The translations under genes and the position numbers were made by a program. Of a stretch of 64,000 bases of DNA, positions 24,761-34,352 are shown in pieces (position 1 is the stretch's first letter; the number at the start of each line of letters is the position of its first letter). The notes under the pieces were generated by a model, which saw only the letters and a list, made by a program, of their open reading frames with translations, was not told where the DNA came from and did no database searches. The stretch comes from Mesorhizobium erdmanii USDA 3471 (GTDB lineage Bacteria; Pseudomonadota; Alphaproteobacteria; Rhizobiales; Rhizobiaceae), in contig NZ_AXAE01000033.1 in NCBI RefSeq assembly GCF_000472705.1, forward strand, positions 193-64,192, written 5' to 3'.

Positions 24761-25936
24761 ATGGACAAATCCTTTCCGATCAGTGAAGCAGTGCCCAATC
24801 TTGAGATTCCGCAAGACGCGGATGCTAGCCCTCCCCACGCGGCGGAGGTCGACACGCACACCAAACCTCGAAAACGACTGCTCCGTGTATTTCTTTTCGC
24901 CGTGGTAGCTGTTGCAGCCCTTATCGGTGGCGCTCATTCAGGCTGGCATTACTGGACCGTTGGTCGCTTCCTGGTTTCTACTGATGATGCTTACGTCAAG
25001 GCCGACAGTACGACGATTGCGCCCAAGGTATCCGGCTACATCGCAGCGGTGCTCGTTGGCGACAACGAGGCGGTAAAGGACGGACAGATCCTTGCGCGCA
25101 TTGATGACCGTGACTTCGTAGTAAGTCTTGAGCAAGCCAAGGCGCACGTCCAGGCGGCCGAGGCCGATATCGTCAGCAAGCAGGCAGCTCTCGCGGCCCA
25201 ACTGTCTCAGATCGAAGCGGCGCGGGCAACAATCGCAGTTGATCAGGCGAGCGAGACCTTCGCCAAGCAGGAGGACCAACGTCACGCTGAATTGGCAAAG
25301 AAGGGCTTCGGCAGCATTCAAAACGCGCAACTGGCTGCTTCTCAAATCGCTGCCGCCCGTGCTGCGGTTAACCGAGACACCGCGGTACTTGCCAACGCCA
25401 CCAGCGAGCTCGACGTTCTCAATGCCGAACTCGGTCAAGTCAGAGCGGCGCTCGCGAGCGCAAGGACAGATCAGGATCAAGCCGAGCTCAATCTCTCTTA
25501 CACTGAGATCACCGCCCCCATCGCCGGAACGATAGGAAATCGCACCTTGCGTATCGGACAATTTGTCCAGGCGGGCACGCAATTAATGGCCGTGGTGCCG
25601 ACGGGCGCCGCTTATATTGTTGCAAACTACAAGGAAACTCAGCTCGCCAACGTAGAGCCTGGACAACCTGTGGATATCGAGGTGGACACCTTTCCCGGTC
25701 AGGTCATCAGGGGCCACATTGACAGCGTGTCACCGTCGAGCGGCCAAGAGTTTGCGCTGCTGCCACCGGACAATGCGACCGGCAACTTCACGAAGGTCGT
25801 TCAACGCATCCCCGTGAAGATCGTTCTCGATCGGGGGCTGCTGGTTGAGTTACGCCCCGGCATGTCGGTCTACCCAACCATCAACACCAAACCATCTGCC
25901 GCCGAGTTCGCCTCGGCCTCCGGACCAATCAACTAG
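24761..25936 (+). CDS. HlyD/EmrA-type membrane fusion protein
   Basis: The product has about 391 residues. A cytoplasmic N-terminus and one membrane segment (FAVVAVAALIGGAHSGWHYW, about residues 45-65) are followed by the biotinyl-lipoyl-like block (IAPKVSGYIAAVLVGDNEAV) and a long coiled-coil hairpin rich in Ala/Glu/Gln. The second lipoyl half is ITAPIAGTIGNRTLRIGQFV, and a beta-barrel end completes it. It is the periplasmic adaptor of a tripartite or EmrAB-type drug exporter, with the MFS partner 43 bases downstream. ATG at 24761 is preferred over TTG at 24755. Confidence 0.9.
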   Translation: MDKSFPISEAVPNLEIPQDADASPPHAAEVDTHTKPRKRLLRVFLFAVVAVAALIGGAHSGWHYWTVGRFLVSTDDAYVKADSTTIAPKVSGYIAAVLVGDNEAVKDGQILARIDDRDFVVSLEQAKAHVQAAEADIVSKQAALAAQLSQIEAARATIAVDQASETFAKQEDQRHAELAKKGFGSIQNAQLAASQIAAARAAVNRDTAVLANATSELDVLNAELGQVRAALASARTDQDQAELNLSYTEITAPIAGTIGNRTLRIGQFVQAGTQLMAVVPTGAAYIVANYKETQLANVEPGQPVDIEVDTFPGQVIRGHIDSVSPSSGQEFALLPPDNATGNFTKVVQRIPVKIVLDRGLLVELRPGMSVYPTINTKPSAAEFASASGPIN

Positions 25937-25979
25937 CACAATCGAGTACCGGCTATCCCGACACGGGCAAGAGGGTGTG

Positions 25980-27572
25980 ATGATGACGGCACAAACCGCA
26001 GCAATTAGATCTCGCGACTCGACTGCGCTTGTCATGGCTCAGTCCGACAGAGCGTCAACGGCTTCCTGGATCGCAGTGATTGCTGGCATGATCGGCGCCT
26101 TCATGGCGATCCTCAACATCCAGATCACGAACGCCTCGCTGCTGGAAATCGAAGGCGGCATTGGCACCGGCGTCGATAACGGCGCCTGGATTTCGACGTC
26201 CTATCTGATCGGCGAGATCGTAGTCATCCCACTTACTGACTATCTTAGCCGCGTCTTCTCCTTTCGGCGTTTCATGCTCGCAAATGCCGTGCTGTTCCCG
26301 ATCTTCTCAGCGGCTTGCGCATTCGCCCGCGACCTTGGTTCGATGATCCTGCTGCGCGGCCTCCAAGGCTTCGTCGGCGGAGTCCTCATTCCGATGGCAT
26401 TCACCATGGTTCTCACCAAATTGCCTAAGTCTCAGCAAGCGTTCGGACTGTCTCTCTTCGCGCTCTCTGTCACCTTCGCGCCGGCGATCGGCCCAACCAT
26501 CGGCGGGTTTCTGACCGAGAACTATGGGTGGCAGACAGTCTTTTTCGTCAACACGCCACCCAGCATGGTAATGGTCGTGGCACTCTACTTCACGCTCGAG
26601 AAGAGGCCGATGCAGCTGTCGCTTTTAAGAGAAGGAGATTGGGCGGGGATCGGCACGATGGCGATCGGGCTGGCTGCGCTACAAACTGCGCTGGAGGAAG
26701 GCAACAAGGACGACTGGTTCCAGTCGCCGTTCATCTTAAAACTGGCGTTGACGGCAGCGGGATTCCTTTCTGCCTTTATTATCATCGAACTGAAGGTGGA
26801 TAAACCGCTCGTTCAGCTGCGTCTTTTGAGGCGACGCAATTTCTGCATCGGTATCATTGTCAATGTGCTGGTCGGCGTAGCGTTGTTTGGAACGGTGTAC
26901 GTCTTACCTCAGTATCTTGGCCAGGTGCAGCGATATAACGCCGAGCAGATCGGATTGGTGTTAGCCTGGACTGGCCTGCCGCAGCTTATCATAATTCCGT
27001 TTGTACCGTCTCTGATGACACGGCTCGACGTCCGCCTTGTCGGTTTCATTGGGATCACGATATTTGCGGCAAGTTGCTTTATGAACATCCACTTGTCCCT
27101 CGACAGCGCTGGCGATGAATTCTTCGTGCCGAACCTGGTGCGCGCAATAGGTCAGGCGCTGGTGTTGACACCAATTACGGTAATCACGACCACCGGCATT
27201 GGTCCAAGCGAAGCGGGTGCGGCGTCAGGCCTATCGAACATGCTACGCAATCTCGGTGGTGCCGTTGGAACGGCTGCGTTGGGAACCTTGCTTACCAAGC
27301 GCGAGCAATTCCACTCGAATCTCATCGGCCAATCTGTCACCTTATCCCGGGACGAGGTGCGCGCCAGGATTAACGATCTCACGCAATATTTCCTTGCCCA
27401 CGGGGTAACGGATCCGGCTATTGCACAACACAAGGCCATCGCTGCGATCGGCGCGATTGTTCATCGCCAGGCTTTAATTCTAGGCTTCAGCGACACTTTC
27501 GCCGTGATTGGCACGGTCCTCTGCCTTGCAGCAGTTGCTCTTCCCTTTGCCAAAAAAATCCGACTGACCTAA
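25980..27572 (+). CDS. EmrB/QacA-type MFS drug exporter (DHA2, 14 TM)
   Basis: The product has about 530 residues and 14 predicted membrane helices. Family marks are the first helix with FMAILNIQITNASL, the loop WISTSYLIGEIVVIPLTDYL, RGLQGFVGGVLIPMAF, and motif C-like sequence FAPAIGPTIGGFLTENYGWQ. It should export toxic organic compounds by proton antiport together with the adaptor encoded upstream. The start ATGATG at 25980 follows AAGAGGGTGTG. Both genes probably share a transcript with 23915, under regulon box 3 (inference). Confidence 0.9.
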   Translation: MMTAQTAAIRSRDSTALVMAQSDRASTASWIAVIAGMIGAFMAILNIQITNASLLEIEGGIGTGVDNGAWISTSYLIGEIVVIPLTDYLSRVFSFRRFMLANAVLFPIFSAACAFARDLGSMILLRGLQGFVGGVLIPMAFTMVLTKLPKSQQAFGLSLFALSVTFAPAIGPTIGGFLTENYGWQTVFFVNTPPSMVMVVALYFTLEKRPMQLSLLREGDWAGIGTMAIGLAALQTALEEGNKDDWFQSPFILKLALTAAGFLSAFIIIELKVDKPLVQLRLLRRRNFCIGIIVNVLVGVALFGTVYVLPQYLGQVQRYNAEQIGLVLAWTGLPQLIIIPFVPSLMTRLDVRLVGFIGITIFAASCFMNIHLSLDSAGDEFFVPNLVRAIGQALVLTPITVITTTGIGPSEAGAASGLSNMLRNLGGAVGTAALGTLLTKREQFHSNLIGQSVTLSRDEVRARINDLTQYFLAHGVTDPAIAQHKAIAAIGAIVHRQALILGFSDTFAVIGTVLCLAAVALPFAKKIRLT

Positions 27573-27837
27573 TGAAAGTTCTACTCTATTTCATGCAGAG
27601 AAATTTGAGCCAAGACTAGATGTAGATTTTTTAAGCAAATTTCCATTTTTTGTTCTGTGTACCGATACTTTGGTTCATGGACACCTTAGTACGATTGTGT
27701 CCTGGCCGACTGCTCGGTCATTTTAAAGATCGGCGATGTTCTGCGTCGGCCCGGATGGATCGGCTTGAAGATTGAGCAAGGATCGAGGTCGGTGCCGTCC
27801 AATCGTGCAACAAAATCAATCTCGAGGAGTCTCCCAA
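27573..27837. other. AT-rich promoter region of the DUF417 gene
   Basis: No gene. Bases 27600-27665 are unusually AT-rich for this window and include T runs that could end the exporter transcript. Regulon box 4 follows. Confidence 0.45.
27663..27682 (+). promoter_or_regulatory. Regulon box 4, for the DUF417 gene
   Basis: CGATACTTTGGTTCATGGAC fits the shared element with one base less between the core and ATGGAC. It lies about 155 bases before the start at 27838. Confidence 0.45.
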
Positions 27838-28407
27838 ATGTTGACTGAAGACTGCATGAACATAGATACGAAACCGCGCGGCAAAGCGTCCGAGCAGGCG
27901 CAACCGCCTTTCTGGGAGAAGGCAGCCAATTGGCTCGCGGCGCTTCGCATCGCCGAGAAAGACGCCGGCGGGACGAATGGACTGGCGTTGCTGCGATGGA
28001 CGCTGGTGGTCGTTTTTCTGTGGTTCGGTGCCATGAAGTTCACCGGCTACGAGGCGAACGGGATCGCTCTGTTTATCCAGCACAGCCCAATTCTGAGCTG
28101 GTTGATTGCCGTCTTCGGCGTTAGGGGCGCGAGCGACATCATTGGGGTGCTCGAACTCTTAACTGCAATTGCATTGATCGTCGGCGCCTTCGCTCCGCTG
28201 GCCTCCGCGCTCGGCGCCGCTATGTCCTGCGTGACCTACCTGATAACTCTGTCGTTCTTTCTCACCACGCCGGGCGTTGCCGAGCAGACAGCAGGTGGGT
28301 TTCCGGCAATATCCGCCCCGATCGGACAGTTCTTACTTAAGGATCTCGTTCTGCTCGCAGCCTCGCTTTGCCTTTTGCGCGCTTCCGTGGGGCAACCGGC
28401 TCGCTAG
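27838..28407 (+). CDS. DUF417 (YkgB/RclC-like) inner-membrane protein
   Basis: The 189-residue product has four membrane helices after a 40-residue cytoplasmic start. Family blocks are LRWTLVVVFLWFGAMKFTGY, FIQHSPILSWLIAVFGVRGA, LITLSFFLTTPG and QFLLKDLVLLAASLCLL. E. coli RclC of this family belongs to the reactive-chlorine resistance operon; the biochemical role is unknown. The ATG at 27838 follows GAGGAG. Its place beside Ohr, efflux and epoxide hydrolase genes under the same promoter element supports an oxidant or electrophile stress role (inference). Confidence 0.85.
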   Translation: MLTEDCMNIDTKPRGKASEQAQPPFWEKAANWLAALRIAEKDAGGTNGLALLRWTLVVVFLWFGAMKFTGYEANGIALFIQHSPILSWLIAVFGVRGASDIIGVLELLTAIALIVGAFAPLASALGAAMSCVTYLITLSFFLTTPGVAEQTAGGFPAISAPIGQFLLKDLVLLAASLCLLRASVGQPAR

Positions 28408-28764
28408 TAGGAATTGGACTGTTTGGCCAACGAGTTTTCCGTTGTGACGTGCTTGCCGCGAGATGCTGGAGCATTTGGTTGAGCGCTCCTAGTCCGAGAA
28501 ACGGAGCGGGATAGTCCCCTGGTCGTTTCGGTCCGATGGCAACGCGGCCTCGTCTGGTAGGCATCGCGCAATGCTCGGCTGACGGCCAGCGCGTAGGTAT
28601 CGAGGTCGGCGCTCGCCCGCCGCCCAAGCCGCTTCTACGAATACATACCTTTGTATATTGGAACCGCCCGCGACGACGCCCTACTTGCCGGCGGTCCGAG
28701 AGACGCAATTTCCTCCCAAGATACGTCGCTTGACGGACACAACGCTGAAACAGGACTACTCGGA
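28408..28764. other. Intergenic before the small secreted protein
   Basis: No gene is supported in these 357 bases. They hold regulon box 5 at 28644. Confidence 0.4.
28644..28664 (+). promoter_or_regulatory. Regulon box 5 (weak)
   Basis: CATACCTTTGTATATTGGAA keeps ATACC, the GT of the second half, and ATTGG of the shared element. It lies 100 bases before 28765. It is one of the poorer matches. Confidence 0.35.
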
Positions 28765-28998
28765 ATGACCAAAATCGCACTTTTAGTAGCTTCAATTCTT
28801 GGCGGATCGAGCACCGCGTTTGCCGGTAGCGACCACTACGGCACAGTCAGCAACCAGTCGGCATTCGTTGACACAAGGTCCACCGCATCGATCCACAAGC
28901 CCCATATGGCCAAGCATGTCACAGTCGCCCCCAAGACGACGGCCGTACCGACCAAAAAACCTTGGCCGGAAATCGGGCAAGGCATTTGGGGCAATTGA
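28765..28998 (+). CDS. Small secreted protein, unknown
   Basis: The 77-residue product has a signal peptide (MTKIALLVASILGGSSTAFA) and a short, basic, proline- and lysine-containing mature part with no cysteine, ending KKPWPEIGQGIWGN. No family is recognised. The ATG at 28765 has a modest GGA-type site upstream. A strong terminator follows 20 bases after the stop, so it is its own transcription unit. Confidence 0.65.
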   Translation: MTKIALLVASILGGSSTAFAGSDHYGTVSNQSAFVDTRSTASIHKPHMAKHVTVAPKTTAVPTKKPWPEIGQGIWGN

Positions 28999-29018
28999 AT
29001 CCCACACCCTGAAGCGTC

Positions 29019-29047
29019 AAGCGGTGGGCCGCCGGCCCACCGCTTTT
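29019..29047 (+). terminator. Rho-independent terminator
   Basis: A perfect 12-base-pair stem (AAGCGGTGGGCC and GGCCCACCGCTT, loop GCC) ends in TTTTG, 20 bases after the small secreted protein gene. Confidence 0.85.
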
Positions 29048-29159
29048 GTCAGTGCTAAAGGTCCATCTTCCTTCCTGATCGGGGATGAGAAAATGCCAGG
29101 CCATTTTTGACGAATATCCATCACCAGGAGATGGTCTACTTACCGCAGCCAATATTATC

Positions 29160-29192
29160 CCAAGGTATCGACGATACCATCGTCCAATCGAT
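29160..29192 (+). promoter_or_regulatory. Regulon box 6, with full inverted repeat
   Basis: CCAAGGTATCG at 29160-29170 and CGATACCATCG from 29172 form an inverted repeat (GGTATC-GAC-GATACC), followed by TCCAATCGAT. It lies 125 bases before the hydrolase at 29318. Confidence 0.55.
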
Positions 29193-29317
29193 TCACAGAA
29201 AGACCTTTCGTATCTTAACCGAAGCGGCCGAACAATTTGCGATCTATCACCAGCTGCGACATTGGCCAACCAGCGATGCGCGCCAGCGATTGTCGCAACC
29301 AAATTGGAGAACCGACA

Positions 29318-30084
29318 ATGTCGTACATCTGGAATCCATTTTTTGCGGCTGCCTTGTCAATCTACGCCACGGTGGCGACCTTGCCTGCCACGGCCGCCGA
29401 CGCGCAACAAACAGTGGTATTGGTGCACGGCGCCTTCGTCGACGGATCGAGCTGGAGCAAAGTGATCCCATTGCTTCAGGCCAAGGGACTGCGGGTGATT
29501 GCTGTGCAGAACCCTCTCACCTCGCTGGCGGATGATGTCGCCGCTACCAAACGAGCAATTGAAACCGTCCCCGGCTCGGTAATTCTGGTTGGTCACTCGT
29601 GGGGCGGCATGGTCATCACCGAGGCAGGGATGGACTCGAAGGTCAAAGCCCTCGTTTACGTCGCGGCCTTCGCTCTGCCGGTTGGACAATCTATTAACAG
29701 CGCATCCGCCGGAAGTCCGCCAGCGCCGTGGGCTGCTTCACTGAAAAAGGACAGCGGCGGTTACCTATGGCTCTCTGAACAAACACTGGGCAAATATTTC
29801 GCCCAGGACGTGAGCAGGCAGGAGGTCGCCGTAATTGCAGCGACGCAAATTCCCACGTTCAGTGGCGTTTTTGACGACCGGTTGTTGCATGCGGCATACG
29901 AAACGAAACCGAGTTGGTTCATTGTGCCGAAAGCCGACGGCGCGATCCCTCCTCAGATTGAGAGACGATGGCGAAGAACATAGGTGCCCATACAACCGAG
30001 CTCGATGGCAACCATGTCATTATGTGGACGAAGCCACGGCAGGTCGCAAACGTGATCATTGAAGCGGCTAAGGCGGTACACTGA
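29318..30084 (+). pseudogene. Secreted alpha/beta hydrolase, frameshifted near its end
   Basis: The reading frame from ATG 29318 gives a signal peptide (ending TAADA), VVLVHGAFVDGSSW and the nucleophile elbow VGHSWGG. This is the pattern of small EstA/salicylate-esterase-like hydrolases. It stops at 29983 after AIPPQIERRWRRT. The expected end, MAKNIGAHTTELDGNHVIMW and VANVIIEAAKAVH, continues in the +1 frame to 30084, so one base is missing near 29967. The lost part contains the catalytic His (GNH). It is either a true inactivating mutation or a sequencing error. TTGGAGAACC precedes the start. Confidence 0.8.
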
Positions 30085-30261
30085 TCCAAATCGCAATCAT
30101 CACAAACTCAAACTGGTGGCGGAGAGTGTTATCCGTTGGATCTGCCAACCGGTTCTCGCGGACAAGGCTGGCGCCAACCGAGCTTACACCCAACTGAATC
30201 ATGAAGCAGGGCAGGCTAATACCACTACAGTGCTCCAGTGCCCTCCCCTCCACTGGAGCCG

Positions 30262-30314
30262 GGCGGATCCGTCAGATCCGCCAAGGCCGTCTCCGCCCCC
30301 TCGGAGACGGCCTT
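30262..30314 (+). terminator. Two adjacent terminator-like hairpins
   Basis: The first is GGCGGATC / GATCCGCC with loop CGTCA (30262-30282). The second is a perfect 13-base-pair stem, AAGGCCGTCTCCG / CGGAGACGGCCTT with a six-base loop (30283-30314). They separate the hydrolase unit from the YdeP-type gene. Being symmetrical, they could act on either strand, though T runs are short. Confidence 0.65.
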
Positions 30315-30519
30315 ACAATCACTGTGTCTAGACACTTGGCGCGGACGAACGGCTCCCATCATCGCGCATGACCGAAACGGGCTGCATCGCAGAAGCTGCC
30401 AGACAAGCTTCAGCCAACTCGAGCCCTTCGGATAACTTGAGCACCCTGTGCCTCAATACACATATTGTCCCACGGTGATGACTTCGACCGTGGATCGACG
30501 ACGAGTGAAGGACCTCTCC
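30315..30519. other. Leader of the YdeP-type gene
   Basis: No gene is supported. In-frame GTG 30448 and ATG 30478 are possible alternative starts of the oxidoreductase. No good copy of the regulon box was seen. Confidence 0.4.
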
Positions 30520-32811
30520 ATGAAGAACAGACGTCCAGATGGTATCGCACGTTATAGCCACCCGGCGGGCGGCTGGGATGCTCTGCGGGAGGTGGCAAAG
30601 ACGCTTGCCCACCAGCGGATCATCGCACAGGGCAGCCGGACCCTGCTCAAGGCCAATCAGCCGGATGGTTTTGACTGCCCTGGCTGTGCCTGGCCCGATC
30701 CAAAGCATACTTCGTCCTTCGAATTCTGCGAGAACGGCGCCAAGGCCGTCACCTGGGAGTGCACGGCAAAGAGAACGGACGCCAGCTTCTTCAAGACGCA
30801 TAGCTGTTCAGAACTCTGGAACTGGACGGATCACCAGCTTGAAGACGCCGGACGCTTGACACTGCCTTTGCGCTACAACTCTGAACACGATCACTTCGAA
30901 CCAATCTCATGGGACGACGCTTTCACGTTGATTGCCACCAAATTGAACAAGCTCGACGACCCTGATCAGGCCGAATTCTACACTTCCGGACGCGCATCGA
31001 ATGAGGCAGCTTTTCTCTATCAGCTTTTTGTGCGTGCCTACGGCACCAACAATTTTCCCGACTGCTCGAACATGTGCCACGAGGCCACCAGTGTCGGACT
31101 GCCGAAGTCGATCGGCGTCGGCAAGGGAACGGTCACTCTCGAAGACTTCGACCATGCCGATGCGATCTTCAGTTTTGGGCACAATCCAGGCACAAACCAT
31201 CCACGCATGATGACGACGCTTCACGACGCCTCGCGCCGGGGCGTTCCGATCGTCGTCTTCAATCCGCTCAAGGAGCGAGCGCTTGAGCGCTTTGCGGCGC
31301 CTCAGGATCCGACCGAAATGTTGGCGTTGTCCTCGACGCCGATCGCCTCGGCCTATCACCAGGTTCGCGTCGGCGGAGATCTTGCTGTCCTGAAAGGTAT
31401 CATGAAGGCGGTCTTCGCCATCGACGCCAAAAGTTATGCTGCTGGCGGCCAAGGTGTCCTGGACCGGTGGTTCATTGACGAACACACATCTGGCTTCGAG
31501 GCGCTGTACGCCGACATCGATGCCACAACCTGGGACGAGATCACCTCGGCAAGCGCACTATCCAGACAGGCGATTGAAAGCGCCGCCGAGGTCTACGCCC
31601 GAGCAAAAAACGTCATCATTTGCTATGGCATGGGCATCACTCAGCACGCCAAGGGGACAAACAATGTTCAGCAGATAGCCAATCTTTTGATGCTGCGTGG
31701 CAATATCGGCCGCCAAGGCGCAGGGATCGCGCCCATTCGCGGCCACTCCAACGTCCAGGGCGATCGGACCGTTGGCATCACCGAAGTCCCTGACATGGCG
31801 CTTCTGAAAGGTATCGAGCGGGCTTTTGGATTTCGGCCAGTAGGCAAAAAAGGGCACAACGCGGTCGAAGCGGTTGAGGCCATCATAGCTGGAAGGTCTA
31901 AGGCACTCGTCTGCCTTGGCGGAAACCTGGCGGTCGCGATGTCCGATCAGCGAGCAACGTTCGCAGGTATGCGCAAGCTTGAACTCGCCGTCCACATCGC
32001 AACGAAACTCAACAGGTCTCACCTGCTGACGGCGAAGACGTCGCTTATCCTCCCTTGCGTCGGCCGCACCGATCTCGACACCCAGGCGTCCGGCCCGCAG
32101 GCGGTAACTGTCGAGGACTCGATGTCTATGGTTCACTCGTCCCGGGGGTTTCTGAACCCGCCTGGCGAGCTGCTGCGATCTGAGCCCGCGATCGTGGCTG
32201 GGATCGCCATGGCGACGCTCGGCAACCGGCACGGCATCGACTGGCATGGCATGATCGCGAACTACGACCGTATTCGCGACAAGATCGAGGAGGTCTTTCC
32301 AGACTTCTTTGATTTCAATAGGCGCGTGCGAATGCCCGGCGGCTTTCGTCTCGATGTGCCCGCCTCATTCCGTCGCTGGAACACGGAAACTGGCAAGGCG
32401 AATTTCCTCCTGGCTCCTGGCCTAATTGAAGACCCGGTGCTCTGCGGGGAGGAAACGCTGGTTCTGACGACAATACGAAGTCACGACCAATACAATACAA
32501 CGATATACGGCCTCGACGATCGCTACCGCGGTGTGTTCGGGAGGCGAGACGTGATTTTCATGAACGCCGATGACCTTGCTGGCCGCGGGCTTAAGGACGG
32601 CGATAGGATCGACGTGCGCAGCGTAATGGGCGACGGCGATCAGCCTCGTGTGGTGAGCGGCTTTACAGCCGTGGCCTACGACATTCCGAAAGGCTCAATT
32701 GCCGGCTACTACCCGGAAATGAATGCGGTCATATCGCTCAGCCACTTCGACCGTCAGTCCGGCACACCGTCCTACAAAGGAGTGCCGGTCGTTGTGAAAG
32801 GATTGCCCTAG
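30520..32811 (+). CDS. Molybdopterin oxidoreductase, FdhF/YdeP family
   Basis: The product is about 763 residues, the length of E. coli YdeP (about 759). It starts with the YdeP-type region carrying CPGCAWPDP near residue 57. The molybdopterin domain follows (YTSGRASNEAAFLYQLFVRA, FGHNPGTNHPRMM, VVFNPL, LLMLRGNIGRQGAGIAPIRG), and it ends with the molydopterin dinucleotide-binding domain (LTTIRSHDQYNTTIYGLDDR). YdeP is linked to acid resistance in E. coli, but its substrate is unknown, and formate is not established. It has no TAT signal. ATG 30520 is preferred because AAGGA lies 8 bases upstream. Confidence 0.85.
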   Translation: MKNRRPDGIARYSHPAGGWDALREVAKTLAHQRIIAQGSRTLLKANQPDGFDCPGCAWPDPKHTSSFEFCENGAKAVTWECTAKRTDASFFKTHSCSELWNWTDHQLEDAGRLTLPLRYNSEHDHFEPISWDDAFTLIATKLNKLDDPDQAEFYTSGRASNEAAFLYQLFVRAYGTNNFPDCSNMCHEATSVGLPKSIGVGKGTVTLEDFDHADAIFSFGHNPGTNHPRMMTTLHDASRRGVPIVVFNPLKERALERFAAPQDPTEMLALSSTPIASAYHQVRVGGDLAVLKGIMKAVFAIDAKSYAAGGQGVLDRWFIDEHTSGFEALYADIDATTWDEITSASALSRQAIESAAEVYARAKNVIICYGMGITQHAKGTNNVQQIANLLMLRGNIGRQGAGIAPIRGHSNVQGDRTVGITEVPDMALLKGIERAFGFRPVGKKGHNAVEAVEAIIAGRSKALVCLGGNLAVAMSDQRATFAGMRKLELAVHIATKLNRSHLLTAKTSLILPCVGRTDLDTQASGPQAVTVEDSMSMVHSSRGFLNPPGELLRSEPAIVAGIAMATLGNRHGIDWHGMIANYDRIRDKIEEVFPDFFDFNRRVRMPGGFRLDVPASFRRWNTETGKANFLLAPGLIEDPVLCGEETLVLTTIRSHDQYNTTIYGLDDRYRGVFGRRDVIFMNADDLAGRGLKDGDRIDVRSVMGDGDQPRVVSGFTAVAYDIPKGSIAGYYPEMNAVISLSHFDRQSGTPSYKGVPVVVKGLP

Positions 32812-33123
32812 CTGCTCTGAATCTGCAGCGGCCAAACCGAAAGGAACCAGTCGACCATCAGCGTAAACCTGTTCGTCGCCAGAGCGAAAACAGGCGGCTC
32901 GAGCAACAAGATTCATCGTGTAGGCGCGTCAGTAGAGATCGTTCAACGGACGGCAACGTGGTCAGCGGCTCATCGATGGCTGAGGTACCAACGGACGTCG
33001 ATCGCCGATACCTTGGTTCAGTAGCGCCTTCAGTCCAATCATCTCACAGTCCCTCGCATTCCAAACGCGCAACGAGGCCTTTTACGATGAAGGGCCTTCA
33101 GGCTCAGGCTACGGAGAAACTCG
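32812..33123. other. Intergenic before the TAT hydrolase
   Basis: No gene. It holds regulon box 7 at 33006 and the ribosome binding site of the next gene. Confidence 0.4.
33006..33026 (+). promoter_or_regulatory. Regulon box 7
   Basis: CGATACCTTGGTTCAGTAGC has the palindromic centre GATACC-TT-GGT. It lies 97 bases before the TAT-exported hydrolase at 33124. Confidence 0.5.
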
Positions 33124-34164
33124 GTGATAGAAAATGTCGAATTTGCGAACCTCACTCGGCGATCCCTCGGCGGCGTCGCACTTGGGCTTAGCGCGGCCGG
33201 CTTCCTCGGCGGAAGAACGGGTACAGCCCAAGCCGAGGAGCCCGCCGCCCGAGCACAGGGCGCGGCGTTGGAAGTGAACGAACCTATAGACGCAGGCGAT
33301 CTCAGAGTGGCCTATGCCTCGCTCGGCCCTTCCAGCGGCCATCCAGTTTTATTGCTGCACGGTTGGCCATACGACATAAACAGCTTCGCAGCGGTCGCTC
33401 CGATGCTGGCGGCTCAAGGCTACAGGGTGATCGTCCCGTTTCTGCGCGGATATGGAGCTACGACTTTCCTCTCCCCACGGACGAAGCGCAATGGCCAGCA
33501 GGCCGCGTTTGCCGTCGACACCATCAAGCTTATGGACGCCCTCAAGATCGAAAAAGCAACAATTGCAGGTTTCGACTGGGGTGCAAGGACGGCGTGCATC
33601 GTCGCCGCTCTTTGGCCTGAACGTTGCAAAGCGCTGGTGTCGGTCAGTGGCTATCTCGTAGGAAGTCAAAGCGCCGGCCGGGCGCCTCTGCCACCGTCGG
33701 TCGAGCTGCAATGGTGGTACCAATACTACTTCGCCACTGAACGCGGCCGGCAGGGATACGAGAAGTACACCAGTGATTTTTCGAAGCTCATCTGGCGGCT
33801 CGCATCGCCTCGCTGGAACTTCGACGACGCCACGTTCGATCGAAGCGCGACGTCTTTCGCGAACCCAGACCATGTGGAGATCGTGATGCACAATTATCGC
33901 TGGCGGCTCGGACTGGCGCCGGGCGAGAAGAGGTTCGACAAGTTCGAAGCCGAACTCGCCAAGGCTCCCGACATCCAGGTGCCGACGATCACACTTGAAG
34001 GTGACGCCAACGGTGCGCCTCATCCCGATCCGAAAGCCTATGCCGGCAAGTTCAAGGGGTTGTACGAGCATCGACTGGTCTCTGGCGGGATCGGGCACAA
34101 TCTGCCCCAGGAGGCGCCCGACGCCTTCACCAAGGCTATAGTCGATACCCATTCATGGAAATAA
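33124..34164 (+). CDS. TAT-exported alpha/beta hydrolase, epoxide hydrolase type
   Basis: The 346-residue product has a twin-arginine signal (LTRRSLGGVALGLSAAGFLG) cleaved near AQAEE. The hydrolase domain shows LLLHGWPYDINSFA (HGxP), FLRGYGAT and AGFDWGARTA, where Asp replaces Ser as nucleophile, the mark of epoxide hydrolases and dehalogenases. The late GGIGHNLPQE carries the catalytic His. It acts in the periplasm. The start is GTG at 33124, after GGAG. It is a single-gene unit with its own regulon box. Confidence 0.87.
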   Translation: MIENVEFANLTRRSLGGVALGLSAAGFLGGRTGTAQAEEPAARAQGAALEVNEPIDAGDLRVAYASLGPSSGHPVLLLHGWPYDINSFAAVAPMLAAQGYRVIVPFLRGYGATTFLSPRTKRNGQQAAFAVDTIKLMDALKIEKATIAGFDWGARTACIVAALWPERCKALVSVSGYLVGSQSAGRAPLPPSVELQWWYQYYFATERGRQGYEKYTSDFSKLIWRLASPRWNFDDATFDRSATSFANPDHVEIVMHNYRWRLGLAPGEKRFDKFEAELAKAPDIQVPTITLEGDANGAPHPDPKAYAGKFKGLYEHRLVSGGIGHNLPQEAPDAFTKAIVDTHSWK

Positions 34165-34205
34165 GGAGTTTGCCGGCCCCTCTTTCATAAGCCAAACTTG
34201 CTTTT

Positions 34206-34226
34206 CGATACCATCGTGCAATGGAC
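34206..34226 (+). promoter_or_regulatory. Regulon box 8, for the FixJ-type regulator
   Basis: CGATACCATCGTGCAATGGA is close to the consensus of all sites and lies 126 bases before the regulator at 34353, suggesting autoregulation. Confidence 0.55.
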
Positions 34227-34352
34227 TTTGCGCGCTAGGGGCAGATGGTGGCCTCGCCATAGACACTCGGTGAGGCCGTGTCGTCAAAGCCCCAATGTGC
34301 TATGATTTCTTTATTGGACGATGAGATTTGTGCCTTCTTCGAGGAGGAGCGA

